Under the pieces are notes generated by a model, which searched no databases, was not told where the DNA came from, and worked only from the letters and a program-made list of their open reading frames with translations. Position numbers and translations under genes: made by a program. Source: Planctomycetota bacterium (lineage in GTDB: Bacteria; Planctomycetota; Planctomycetia; Pirellulales; Pirellulaceae). Taken from it: a DNA stretch of 13,703 bases. Within the stretch, counting starts at the first letter, position 1. Each line of letters starts with the position of its first letter. Shown here in pieces: positions 1 to 6,658 of the stretch. Location of the stretch: NCBI GenBank assembly GCA_026692885.1, contig JAPLNJ010000328.1, positions 1 through 13,703 of the forward strand, written 5' to 3'.

Positions 1-2
1 GG

Positions 3-794
3 CAGCAGCGCAGCATGATCTGGGCCCTGCTGAAGCACCTGGAGCTGATCGACCCGTCGCTGGATGTGGACCTCCTGGCTGGCCGCGGCTCAGCACCGGA
101 CAAGACCTGGGTGGCCCTGTATGATGCCGGGGGCACCGGCGGCAAAGGCGGGACTGCCGTCGAGCTAGTTCTCGCGCGTGCGGGGATGCAGGTAGTTCAT
201 CTTGGACCCGATGAGATCGCCGCCGGGACGCTTTCCCAGTTCCACCTCGCCATCGTTCCCGGGGGCAGTGGTAGCCGGGAGGCAAAGGCGATGGGCGAGC
301 AAGGTCGGCGCCAAATGAAGCAGTTCGTCGAGCACGGGGGTGGCTACCTGGGCATCTGTGCGGGGGCCTACCTCTGCACGAGCGGTTTCGAGTGGGGCTT
401 GAAGATCCTCAAGGCCAAGACCGTTTCCCCCCGCTGGCAGCGTGGCGCGGGCATGGTCAAGATGGAACTGACGTCCGCAGGTCGGAGAATCCTTGGCGAC
501 CGGACTGGTCTGCTGGACGTGCGATACGCCAATGGCCCTGTCATCACCCGTGCCAATGACGAATCGCTGCCCGACTACGAGGTCTTGGCCTGTTTCCGCA
601 CGGAGCTATCCAATAACGGTACATCGCCCGGCGAGATGCTTAACTCCCCGGCGATTGCCACGGGCAAGTGTGGGCGTGGACGCGTGGTCTTCATCAGCCC
701 GCATCCAGAGCAGACGCCGGGACTGGAGGACTTCATCCGCCGGGCGGCGCTTTGGGCGGCGGGAGGCGAGGGGATGGTCGGTCCAGACCCGTAG
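3..794 (+). CDS. BPL_N-type class I glutamine amidotransferase-like protein (5' end outside the window)
   Basis: This resembles the BPL_N / class I glutamine amidotransferase-like fold. Counting from the Met at 15, a glycine-rich strand (DAGGTGGKGG, about residues 37-46) is followed by a PGGSGS loop (82-87). The nucleophile elbow is GICAGAYL with Cys115, and SPHPE supplies His230 and Glu232, so a Cys-His-Glu triad is complete. The substrate cannot be deduced. BPL_N domains occur alone or fused to biotin-protein ligases, and no ligase domain is present here. The frame is open to the left edge with no good ribosome binding site before the Met at 15, and the first residues look like the inside of a protein. 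The true start, perhaps with a signal peptide or another domain, therefore probably lies upstream. It ends 83 bp before the HAD gene on the same strand. The amidotransferase fold is well supported; the enzymatic role is unknown. Confidence 0.8.
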   Translation, partial: QQRSMIWALLKHLELIDPSLDVDLLAGRGSAPDKTWVALYDAGGTGGKGGTAVELVLARAGMQVVHLGPDEIAAGTLSQFHLAIVPGGSGSREAKAMGEQGRRQMKQFVEHGGGYLGICAGAYLCTSGFEWGLKILKAKTVSPRWQRGAGMVKMELTSAGRRILGDRTGLLDVRYANGPVITRANDESLPDYEVLACFRTELSNNGTSPGEMLNSPAIATGKCGRGRVVFISPHPEQTPGLEDFIRRAALWAAGGEGMVGPDP

Positions 795-877
795 CAGGCG
801 AACCTGTGACGGGGGAAACATTCTGGCCAGAGCAGCTGTGTGCCTCAGTTCACCGGGTGTCAACCAGGTCTTTGGCG

Positions 878-1342
878 ATGCGAATCTCGTTCGATCTTGA
901 TGACACGCTGATTTGCTACCGCGAGGAGGTTCCCTGCGAGCCGCCGGTTCCCCTGCTGTTGCGCTGGCTGGTTGCCGACGAGCCGCTCCGACTCGGGATT
1001 CGTACCTTGATCAGAGACCTGTGGACTCTCGGTTGGAAACCGTGGATCTACACGACCTCCTATCGCCGGCCCACGGGGGTTCGACGCTGGCTACGACTTC
1101 ACGGTGTGACTGTGGCAGGCGTCATCAACCAGGACGTCCACGAAGCGTACTTCCGCGGGAGATCCGATGATTGCCGGCCCACAAAGTATCCGCCTGCGTT
1201 CGCCATCGACCTGCACGTCGATGATTCGGATGGCGTGCGGGTCGAAGGGGAACAGCACGGGTTCTCCGTGGTGGTCGTGCGGCCGGATGATCGGGACTGG
1301 ACGAAGAAGGTGCTAGCGGCGGTCACCGCGATCAAGCGGTAA
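878..1342 (+). CDS. Small HAD-superfamily protein, probable phosphatase
   Basis: A 154-aa protein with all four HAD motifs. Motif I is DLDDT at residues 6-10 (nucleophile Asp6, acid/base Asp8). Motif II is the Thr in IYTTS (58-61). The motif III Lys is probably Lys103 in PTKYP. Motif IV is HVDDSDG with Asp115 and Asp116. It is short and has no obvious cap insertion, so it may act on a phosphorylated macromolecule or small substrate; that is inference. The start at 878 is chosen because the HAD fold begins immediately after the Met. The longer open frame upstream overlaps the preceding gene and has poor composition. The ribosome binding site is weak. It lies 83 bp after the amidotransferase-like gene and may share its transcript. 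A strong hairpin follows at 1410-1441. This appears to be the last intact chromosomal gene before the att-like site. Confidence 0.8.
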   Translation: MRISFDLDDTLICYREEVPCEPPVPLLLRWLVADEPLRLGIRTLIRDLWTLGWKPWIYTTSYRRPTGVRRWLRLHGVTVAGVINQDVHEAYFRGRSDDCRPTKYPPAFAIDLHVDDSDGVRVEGEQHGFSVVVVRPDDRDWTKKVLAAVTAIKR

Positions 1343-1409
1343 GAGGCAGCGGCTTCCTGGTCGTTGGGTGGCTTTTCGCCGCGACCTTCTCGCCGCACTG
1401 AAGACGCCT

Positions 1410-1441
1410 TCCTCGGTGTCGGCCGACGAAGACACGGAGGA
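1410..1441. terminator. Long hairpin after the HAD gene, possible terminator
   Basis: An 11-bp stem (TCCTCGGTGTC at 1410-1420, GACACGGAGGA at 1431-1441, one mismatch) closes a 10-nt loop. The loop side contains a perfect 10-bp palindrome, GTCGGCCGAC, at 1418-1427. It starts 68 bp after the HAD stop codon. There is no T-tract on either strand, so this is not a standard intrinsic terminator. It could be a terminator, an RNA-processing structure or a protein-binding site. Confidence 0.35.
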
Positions 1442-1500
1442 CGGATGCGGGCGATAGTCGTCTCAACAGGCGACAGAAAAGGTGACTCAAAAGTGACCCC

Positions 1501-1545
1501 ATGTTGCACAACTCGGTATAATATGAGTGCTTCACGGTGCAACAT
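1501..1545 (+). promoter_or_regulatory. Perfect 9-bp inverted repeat enclosing a consensus -10 box
   Basis: ATGTTGCAC at 1501-1509 is perfectly repeated in inverse at 1537-1545 (GTGCAACAT). The 27-nt spacer carries TATAAT at 1517-1522 and a second small stem, ACTC/GAGT. A fair -35 hexamer is not visible 16-18 bp upstream of TATAAT. No gene starts directly downstream; the next features are the tRNA-Leu fragment and the first integrase. The structure could be an operator around an integrase promoter, a small structured RNA or part of an element end. The repeat is certain; its function is inference. Confidence 0.45.
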
Positions 1546-1633
1546 CGGAGGCGACTCCAAGATCAGAACGACACAAGACTTAGTATCGCAAACTGCTGCC
1601 TGGAAATGAGTTGCGAGGACATGCGGGCCTAGT

Positions 1634-1683
1634 CTTAGGATCCAGTCCCGCAAGGGGTGCAGGTTCAAATCCTGTCTCTCGCA
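1634..1683 (+). other. 3' half of a tRNA-Leu(UAG) gene, att-like site
   Basis: The sequence matches a tRNA-Leu from the anticodon loop to the 3' end. It has loop CTTAGGA with anticodon TAG at 1636-1638, the 3' strand of the anticodon stem, and a class II variable arm (CCCG, CAA, GGGG). The T arm is GCAGG-TTCAAAT-CCTGT, the 3' acceptor strand is CTCTCGC (1676-1682), and the discriminator is A. The 5' strand of the anticodon stem is mismatched and there is no D arm. GCGAGGA at 1612 could pair with most of the acceptor strand, but the 5' half is far too short, so this is not a working tRNA. Tyrosine integrases commonly use the anticodon loop or T arm to 3' end segment as attachment core, and an integrase gene begins 150 bp downstream. 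CCA is not encoded. Confidence 0.7.
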
Positions 1684-1749
1684 CTTGCTTGATATGAAAC
1701 GACTTACGTCAAGGAGGCAGGGTTCCTCCGCGACGCGTCAGATCGCGAC

Positions 1750-1768
1750 TGGGGACAAATTGGGGACA
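1750..1768 (+). repeat. Two TGGGGACA direct repeats, possible integrase arm sites
   Basis: TGGGGACA occurs at 1750-1757 and 1761-1768, spaced 11 bp start to start (one helical turn), between the tRNA-Leu fragment and the integrase start. Phased short direct repeats in this position are typical of the arm-type sites bound by the N-terminal domain of tyrosine integrases, or of an operator for the integrase promoter. The repeat is seen directly; the role is inference. Confidence 0.4.
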
Positions 1769-2596
1769 CCGTAGCCTTTGCGTTGGACTTGTGTCGCTGG
1801 TTCTTTCCGCATCCCACGGGGAGAATCGCGACATGGCATCCATCGAGCAACGCGGAACCACGTTTCGTATCGTTTTCCGGTACGGCCGCCGGAAATTCAA
1901 CCGATCCCTGCGTACCAAGGATCGAAAGGCGGCCGACGCCTGCTTGGCGCGGCTGGAAGACAATCTCCGCCGACTCGAGCTCGGTCTGCTAGAGCCGCCT
2001 GACGGCGTAGACCTACCGACTTTTCTTCTGTCCGATGGCCGAGCCCCGCGACGCCCGGCACCACAGCCTGGCATTCGGACGTTAGGCGGCCTTCTGGATG
2101 GCTACCTCGGCGGCATCACGCCAGGGAGTCTCGAAGAGTCGACGCTCGTCGGTATGCGAATTCACGTGCGTCGACTGAAGCGAGTGCTGGGCGCCAATCT
2201 GGTACTTGCAAACTTCTGCTTGGAGGACCTGCAGAGGTTCGTCGACAAGCGGGCCCGTGACAAAGGAATTCACGGTCGGCAGCTCAGTTCGGCGACGATC
2301 AAGAAGGAACTTCGAACACTGACGTCGGCCTGGACCTGGGGGCTGGATTGCGGCACGCTATCCAGGCCACTGCCGAAAAAGGGGCTGCGTTTTCCGAAAA
2401 TGACCGAGAAGCCGCCGTTCCAGACGTGGCAGGAGATCGAACGGAAGATCGCCCGTGGTGGACTGACCAAGGCCGAGGTTGCCGATCTTTGGGACTGCCT
2501 GTTCCTGACGCTGCCGGAGATCGAGGAGTTACTTGAGTTCGTCCGCGAACACGCCAGACAGCCCTTCATCTACTCCAACGGGATCAACCAAGTCGA

Positions 2597-2705
2597 GGCC
2601 TGGCCGCTTGGCGGCCCACTCCCACAGCTTCGCACCCCCACCAATACACCAGGGGCAAACGTACTCGTGTTTGTCTGTATTCACAGCTTTGAAGTACTGA
2701 CCCAT
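2597..2705 (-). pseudogene. N-terminal fragment of a conserved hypothetical protein (MGQYFKAVN type)
   Basis: Read on the reverse strand from the ATG at 2705, the first ~36 residues look like a genuine protein N-terminus. They start MGQYFKAVN and include EYVCPWCIGGG and KLWEWAA. The phrase resembles a small family of uncharacterised bacterial proteins that I recall only loosely, so the family is not named. The CPWC pair could bind metal. The similarity fades after WEWAAK, near position 2597, in the same stretch where the opposing integrase loses its own similarity. The frame then runs antisense to the integrase and stops at 2529. No clear Shine-Dalgarno sequence precedes the ATG. The best reading is a gene cut by the rearrangement that also cut the integrase. 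Confidence 0.5.
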
Positions 2706-2717
2706 GATGGAAAGGGG

Positions 2718-2749
2718 AAAAAAGTAACTCGTCGTCCCGACGGGACAAC
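2718..2749 (-). promoter_or_regulatory. Inverted repeat before the truncated reverse gene, terminator-like
   Basis: GTCGTCCCG / CGGGACAAC (2731-2739 and 2741-2749, 8 of 9 positions symmetric) lies just upstream of the reverse-strand ATG at 2705. Read on the reverse strand, a stem of about seven pairs with a five-base loop is followed, after seven bases, by six T. It could be a weak terminator for a lost upstream gene or an operator for the gene starting at 2705. The distance from stem to T-tract argues against an efficient terminator. Confidence 0.3.
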
Positions 2750-2960
2750 GGAACGTCCACGCGTCGCGGGTTGGCTTCGAGCGTCCGTAACCGCCCGAAG
2801 ATCCCTCCCGCGGTTCGCGTGACGAGGTTTGGTGGCAGCGTTCATCAACCGATCGTCCGTCTTCCAAGGCCGTGGCCTTTGAGCAGTTCCACTGATCATT
2901 TGTGCGATTGCTTCACCGCGTTTTCGGCGGCCGGCGACCGCTACAGGTGGCGGTTGCTGT

Positions 2961-3185
2961 TTACTGAGCCGCCTTTCCGTGAGCGTTCGGCGTGGCGACC
3001 CGCGACTCTGCGGGCGGGTTCTGCCCTACCGTGAGCCCGAGCAACTGGCGGAATCCCCGCCAAGACAGGAATGCTTCACGAACTGTGCCGTCGTCGAACG
3101 ACAGCGTCAGTCCGTCGCAATTTTCTTTGCCGGTCAGGGAGCAGTTCCCTGTTCCGGTACTGTGGATGGTGACTTTCACGGACAT
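2961..3185 (-). CDS. Small conserved-looking protein of unknown function
   Basis: A 74-aa soluble protein starting MSVKVTIHSTGTGNC and containing GLTLSFDDGTVREAFLSW. The alternating hydrophobic pattern of the first ~45 residues suggests a small beta-rich domain, followed by a helix (FRQLLGL) and a polar tail. No function can be assigned. The ATG at 3185 is preferred over an upstream Met because it has GAGG about eight bases upstream and the clean N-terminus starts there. It lies 93 bp downstream of the small membrane protein gene on the same strand, and may share that transcript. A single Cys pair (residues 15 and about 22) could form a disulphide if the protein were exported, but there is no signal peptide. 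Coding status is likely from its composition and ribosome binding site. Confidence 0.55.
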   Translation of the reverse strand: MSVKVTIHSTGTGNCSLTGKENCDGLTLSFDDGTVREAFLSWRGFRQLLGLTVGQNPPAESRVATPNAHGKAAQ

Positions 3186-3278
3186 GGAATACCTCGCAAC
3201 ACGAGAAAAAGGGGGCAGTGACACTTGGGAGATACGGAAACTCAGACGCAGGAAAGCGGGCGTGTGAGTGCGACAGAA

Positions 3279-3650
3279 TCATAACCTCGATCCATGACGC
3301 GTCGCCGGTTCGCCGTGCGCGAACGCTGTGACGTGCTGCTGGATCTCCTTCCGGATGTGAATCCCACGCGCGACCGGCAGCATGATCCAGGCAATGGCGG
3401 CGACGAAACCCGCCGCCAAGAGCCCGCGCAGCGTGATGGCGATCAACCTGCAAGCGTCGAGGCCAGTTGACGTGGAGGCTCGCCACCCGACGTAAACGAT
3501 GAATGCAGCCATAGCTGCTCTCCGGCCGATGGTCATGCAAGTCGGGTGTCCCTGGACGGTTTGTCTGCCGAGAAACAGAAGAATAAGCAGTAGCCCAATG
3601 GGCGGAAGGAATTCGGTTTCCTCGACGATTCGTAGGGCTGTGTCGATCAT
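3279..3650 (-). CDS. Small integral membrane protein, three predicted helices
   Basis: A 123-aa protein with three hydrophobic stretches: FLPPIGLLLILLFLG (about residues 14-28), AAMAAFIVYVGW (45-56) and GLLAAGFVAAIAWIML (76-91). A basic cytoplasmic-type tail ends ATRHGSRL. The Met at 3650 is chosen because it places a short amphipathic segment before the first helix. The frame is open to 3719, but the extra residues overlap a less protein-like stretch. No convincing Shine-Dalgarno sequence precedes either choice. It lies 125 bp downstream of the VWA gene on the same strand. Family and function are not recognised. A role alongside the exported VWA/Hydin-like proteins is possible but rests only on position. 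Confidence 0.5.
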   Translation of the reverse strand: MIDTALRIVEETEFLPPIGLLLILLFLGRQTVQGHPTCMTIGRRAAMAAFIVYVGWRASTSTGLDACRLIAITLRGLLAAGFVAAIAWIMLPVARGIHIRKEIQQHVTAFAHGEPATRHGSRL

Positions 3651-3775
3651 GGTGCGACTGTGCAGTTGGTAATTGGGAAGAAGAGCGAGGAAGCGACAGC
3701 ACGGGTTCATTCGCATCAAGATTTGTCAGCAAATGACAGATCTACTCGCGGTCGCGTGCGACTTTCCTTTCTTCG

Positions 3776-5212
3776 CTACGAACCCAATGCCTCCAGATGC
3801 TCCTTCAAGAAGGCAGGGGCGTGCTCGGGAGGAACGCGGCCCAGGTCGTACGCGTCGGCCGTTTGCCAGAAAACCGCGTTGTACAACCAGTCGTTTCTGC
3901 CCAGTTCGCCGATGAACTCGTCCTCCGTGAGCCCGTTCGTCTTGCCGGTGATGCGTTTGTAGAGACCTTCGGGAAGGTCGACAATGTGATGGTCAGGAAT
4001 GGCGGCAGTGCAGAAGAGACCGCCTGCTGTTGGGGAGATCACTCCGAGGTCCCTAAGTCGATCAGCCACGGCCGTGGCGTCCTGCTCTAATGCCAGGGTA
4101 GCCCCGGTCACATTTCCAGCCGCGTCGAACGTTAGAATGACGTTGGGATCCTGGTTCTGAACGTCAAAGCGGTAGGGCACGCCGCCAGCATCGATGCTTA
4201 GCTCGACCTGTTCCGGAAACCGAGGGATCGCCTGGTGAAACAGGACGGTGACCAATGCAGCCTCGCCGACCCGATCAAGACTATGCTGTATCTGACATTC
4301 AAAACTCGCGGCATCCGCCGGGACGTGGACGGGGGGCGGGACGATCACACCGTCGAGTCTGGTGAGTCCGAGGTCATGAATCCGTTTCACAGCGGTATTA
4401 GCCGGTCGCACGACGGCGTAATCTTCGGCGGTGCCACCAGCGGCATCGTGGATTTGGCGGAGTTCATCGAGTTGTCCTACGAAGTCCAGCGAAACAAAAC
4501 GAACTTTTCTTCCTTTGAGCACCGCCGCGTGCCGAAGGCAGGCATCGAATTCGGCCTTGATCTGCAAGGCGTAGAGTTTACGAAACTCCTCGGTTGTGGG
4601 GTCTTTCCAGGCGCGTTGACGTTGGTCGACGAGTTGTTGAAGGATGCCGGGTGGATAGGACTGCGACTGAATGCCCTTTAGCTGACGTTCCATCTCTTTC
4701 TGGATGTCGCTGAAATCGTCAGGACGAAGCCGCCCGCTGGAGGGCTGTCCATCGCCGGCGTTGACGATCGTGATCCGGGCAGCCGCGGGAAGCGATTTGA
4801 CCATGCGTGCGCAGTGTTGCAGCGCTTCATCCAAAGGCGTTCCGCCGTCCGGCGTCGGCCACTCATTGAACAATCGCTTGTGTAGCGACTTAAGTGCGGA
4901 CATTGGCATGTCTTGGTCGTCGCCCAGAATCTTCACGCCGCGCCCGTTGAAAATGATCACCGCCATTTTGGCCGGCCTCCCGGACAGGATGGCGACCTGC
5001 AGAGCCTCGTTGATGGCCGCCTGGATCGTATCGGGTTCGGGCAAGTGGGCCATCGATTCGGAACGGTCAACGAGGAAGATGTTGACATCCTCACCGGTTG
5101 CGTCCACGGCGGCGCTGGGCCGGCCCGGTGCCGCCCACGTCTCGGGCGGCATCTGGCCGAACAGAAACACGACGATCAATTCGACGACGAGGATGTTTTT
5201 GAGACGACGCAC
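3776..5212 (-). CDS. Secreted von Willebrand factor A domain protein
   Basis: A 478-aa protein that should leave the cytoplasm and bind a ligand through a metal ion. The GTG at 5212 is chosen as start because AAAGGA lies about ten bases upstream and the signal peptide begins at once: RRLKN, then the hydrophobic core ILVVELIVVFLFG, with likely cleavage after TWA. The VWA domain (about residues 42-265) has a complete MIDAS: DRSES (Asp49, Ser51, Ser53), Thr125 in GGTPLDEAL and Asp154 in NAGDGQ. A long helical insertion (about 170-235) sits between MIDAS Asp and the last strand. The C-terminal ~180 residues are unrecognised and may be beta-rich, then helical. It begins 22 bp after the Hydin-like gene stops, so the two are probably one transcription unit. 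No protease or chelatase partner is visible nearby. Confidence 0.85.
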   Translation of the reverse strand: MRRLKNILVVELIVVFLFGQMPPETWAAPGRPSAAVDATGEDVNIFLVDRSESMAHLPEPDTIQAAINEALQVAILSGRPAKMAVIIFNGRGVKILGDDQDMPMSALKSLHKRLFNEWPTPDGGTPLDEALQHCARMVKSLPAAARITIVNAGDGQPSSGRLRPDDFSDIQKEMERQLKGIQSQSYPPGILQQLVDQRQRAWKDPTTEEFRKLYALQIKAEFDACLRHAAVLKGRKVRFVSLDFVGQLDELRQIHDAAGGTAEDYAVVRPANTAVKRIHDLGLTRLDGVIVPPPVHVPADAASFECQIQHSLDRVGEAALVTVLFHQAIPRFPEQVELSIDAGGVPYRFDVQNQDPNVILTFDAAGNVTGATLALEQDATAVADRLRDLGVISPTAGGLFCTAAIPDHHIVDLPEGLYKRITGKTNGLTEDEFIGELGRNDWLYNAVFWQTADAYDLGRVPPEHAPAFLKEHLEALGS

Positions 5213-5234
5213 GGTGAACGGTCCTTTCACGGAT

Positions 5235-5948
5235 CTAAGGCACAACGATCGTCAGGGGCACGACCTTGACACCGGAGCGACCGGACTTAATCGTTATCTC
5301 GCTACGATAGGTGCCAGACTTGGATGGGCCGACAACGAAGCCCTGTAGAATTGCGCGGCCGGTGGGCGTGACAGCGTTGCCCGACGCCCAACGAAACTCG
5401 GGCTCGCGATCACCGGTCGTGCCGTTGGTCATGTTGAGGGGCTTGGCTTCGACGTCGAACTGATCGGCACTGGATGTTTCCGGCCCCAGCTTGACACTCA
5501 AATTGAACTTCACCACCTCGCCGGGTTTTGCCGTGAGTTGCACTTCGTTCGGCGAGATCACGATCTGGCTGGGGGCCTTGCCGGGATCGACAATGGCCAG
5601 CCGGACTGCGACCGTGCTCTCGACACCGCTTGGGCGACGCAGGCGGATCAAGCCCTGGATGGGGCCGCGCGACGAGACCAGGGGAGAAACGGCAATCTTG
5701 ATCGGAACGGTCGTAGATTCCTTGGCGGGCAGGGCCGGCAGGCGGTCGGGCAGGACGAACTCGATCAGCCCGCCTTCTGCTACGACGCTTTCCGCGGAGA
5801 GGTTGAGGCCCGGAAGCGGTCCGCCGCGGTTCTGTAGCGTCAGGGTCGCTTCACGAATCGCACCGGATTCCACCTGCCCAAAATCAACTGGTTCACCGTC
5901 CGCGACGTTACCGACTTCCGAAAGTACGTCAGGCAAAATCTGGGACAT
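5235..5948 (-). CDS. Hydin/ASPM-like Ig-fold protein, probably 5'-truncated
   Basis: A 237-aa beta-rich protein. Residues 20-40 contain PVDFGQVESGA and a following LTLQNRGGPLPGLNL, the signature of ASPM/SPD-2/Hydin-type immunoglobulin-like domains. A second similar domain follows (about 85-135), and a third starts near VQLTAKPGEVVKFNLSV (about 145), ending VVPLTIVVP. Such proteins are usually exported, but no signal peptide is present. The ATG at 5948 has a good GGAGG at 5956-5960. However, the first ~18 codons are antisense to a stretch that reads well as the start of the neighbouring integrase, so the original 5' end was probably lost at a junction near 5890. It lies directly upstream of the VWA gene, which makes a two-protein surface module plausible. 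Confidence 0.65.
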   Translation of the reverse strand: MSQILPDVLSEVGNVADGEPVDFGQVESGAIREATLTLQNRGGPLPGLNLSAESVVAEGGLIEFVLPDRLPALPAKESTTVPIKIAVSPLVSSRGPIQGLIRLRRPSGVESTVAVRLAIVDPGKAPSQIVISPNEVQLTAKPGEVVKFNLSVKLGPETSSADQFDVEAKPLNMTNGTTGDREPEFRWASGNAVTPTGRAILQGFVVGPSKSGTYRSEITIKSGRSGVKVVPLTIVVP

Positions 5949-5951
5949 GCG

Positions 5952-6617
5952 GTGTCCTCCGTCAATAGGTGCCTCGTTTCGCTTCGCCGGTTCTTTGGGT
6001 GGCTGGTGGAGAAGGGGCATCTGGCGCACAACCCTGGCAAGCCGGTGAAGGAACTGAAACGGCAGATGCTCGCCCCCAAAGGTTTGGAGCGGACCCAAGT
6101 CCGCCGACTGTTGCGGGAAATCGAGTTGCGGCAAGACCTGCGAGCCGGGGCGATCTTTTCGTTGTTCCTATACACCGGATGCCGCGTGAGCGATGCCGTG
6201 AACCTGGAATTGCCGGACTTGATCCTGTCCGACCGGAGCGGCTCGGCCACCTTCCGGCTTGGGAAGGGCAACAAGCAGCGAACAGCACCACTGCCGCTCC
6301 CGGCACGCCAAGCAGTCCAAGCCTACTTGGACACCCGTCCGCCGGTGGCGTCGTGCAAGATTTTCATCGGCGAACGTGGGCCACTCACAGAGAAGGGCGT
6401 TCGGGCCATTTGCGACGGGTACTCGGCCTTCTGCGGTTTCAAGATTTACCCGCATCTGCTGCGGCACACGATGGCCCACCAATTCCTGGCCGACAACAAC
6501 AACGACTTGGTTGCGTTGGCCCAAATCCTCGGACACGAGAACCTAAACACGACAGCCCGGTACACAAAGCGGACTGAGGAGCAACTCGGCGATGCTGCCG
6601 ACCGGCTCGACTACTGA
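5952..6617 (+). CDS. Tyrosine recombinase with intact catalytic domain, N-terminally truncated
   Basis: A XerC/D-like site-specific recombinase. From the GTG at 5952 (221 aa) it has the end of the core-binding domain (SSVNRCLVSLRRFFGWLVEK, residues 2-21). The complete catalytic domain has Arg78 in TGCRVSDAV, Lys105 in GKGNKQR, His168 and Arg171 in HLLRH, His195 in GHENLNTTARYT, and nucleophile Tyr204. Full-length relatives carry about 70-80 more N-terminal residues. The frame is open back to 5838, and from about 5889 it reads WFTVRDVTDFRKYVRQ, which looks like more of the same domain. No ATG, GTG or TTG occurs in that stretch. The gene therefore seems cut at its 5' end and is probably inactive or poorly expressed. 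A 53-aa ORF follows 41 bp downstream. It is unrelated in detail to the integrase at 1833. Confidence 0.8.
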   Translation: MSSVNRCLVSLRRFFGWLVEKGHLAHNPGKPVKELKRQMLAPKGLERTQVRRLLREIELRQDLRAGAIFSLFLYTGCRVSDAVNLELPDLILSDRSGSATFRLGKGNKQRTAPLPLPARQAVQAYLDTRPPVASCKIFIGERGPLTEKGVRAICDGYSAFCGFKIYPHLLRHTMAHQFLADNNNDLVALAQILGHENLNTTARYTKRTEEQLGDAADRLDY

Positions 6618-6658
6618 GGGACATCGGCCGACCACGCATCTGACTCAGGAACGTCGCG

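Larger units (their letters stand above)
1833..2822 (+). pseudogene. Tyrosine integrase, truncated before its catalytic domain
   Basis: The first ~247 codons read as a tyrosine recombinase. They hold an N-terminal arm-binding-like segment rich in Arg/Lys (MASIEQRGTTFRIVF, then RKFNRSLRTKDRKAA, residues 1-34) and a helical core-binding domain (about 85-190). A linker with LPEIEELLEFVREHARQPFIY follows (227-247), which normally runs straight into the catalytic domain. After about position 2573 the frame continues to a stop at 2822, but the residues no longer look like an integrase. None of the catalytic Arg, His-x-x-Arg, His or Tyr motifs is present. The likely start is the Met at 1833, where the conserved N-terminus begins, although the frame is open from 1791. 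Position next to the tRNA-Leu fragment fits an integrase. It is almost certainly inactive for recombination, but could still bind DNA. Confidence 0.8.

Noticed and set aside
668..877. Upstream extension of the HAD gene
   Set aside because: It overlaps the preceding gene, has no domain similarity and a shadow-like composition; motif I begins six residues after the Met at 878.
1612..1683. Complete tRNA gene
   Set aside because: The 3' half fits tRNA-Leu, but there is no D arm, the anticodon stem is mismatched on its 5' side and the 5' half is about ten bases short.
4235..5348. Forward open frames over the VWA gene
   Set aside because: The reverse gene has a signal peptide, a full MIDAS and a ribosome site; the forward frames show no domain.
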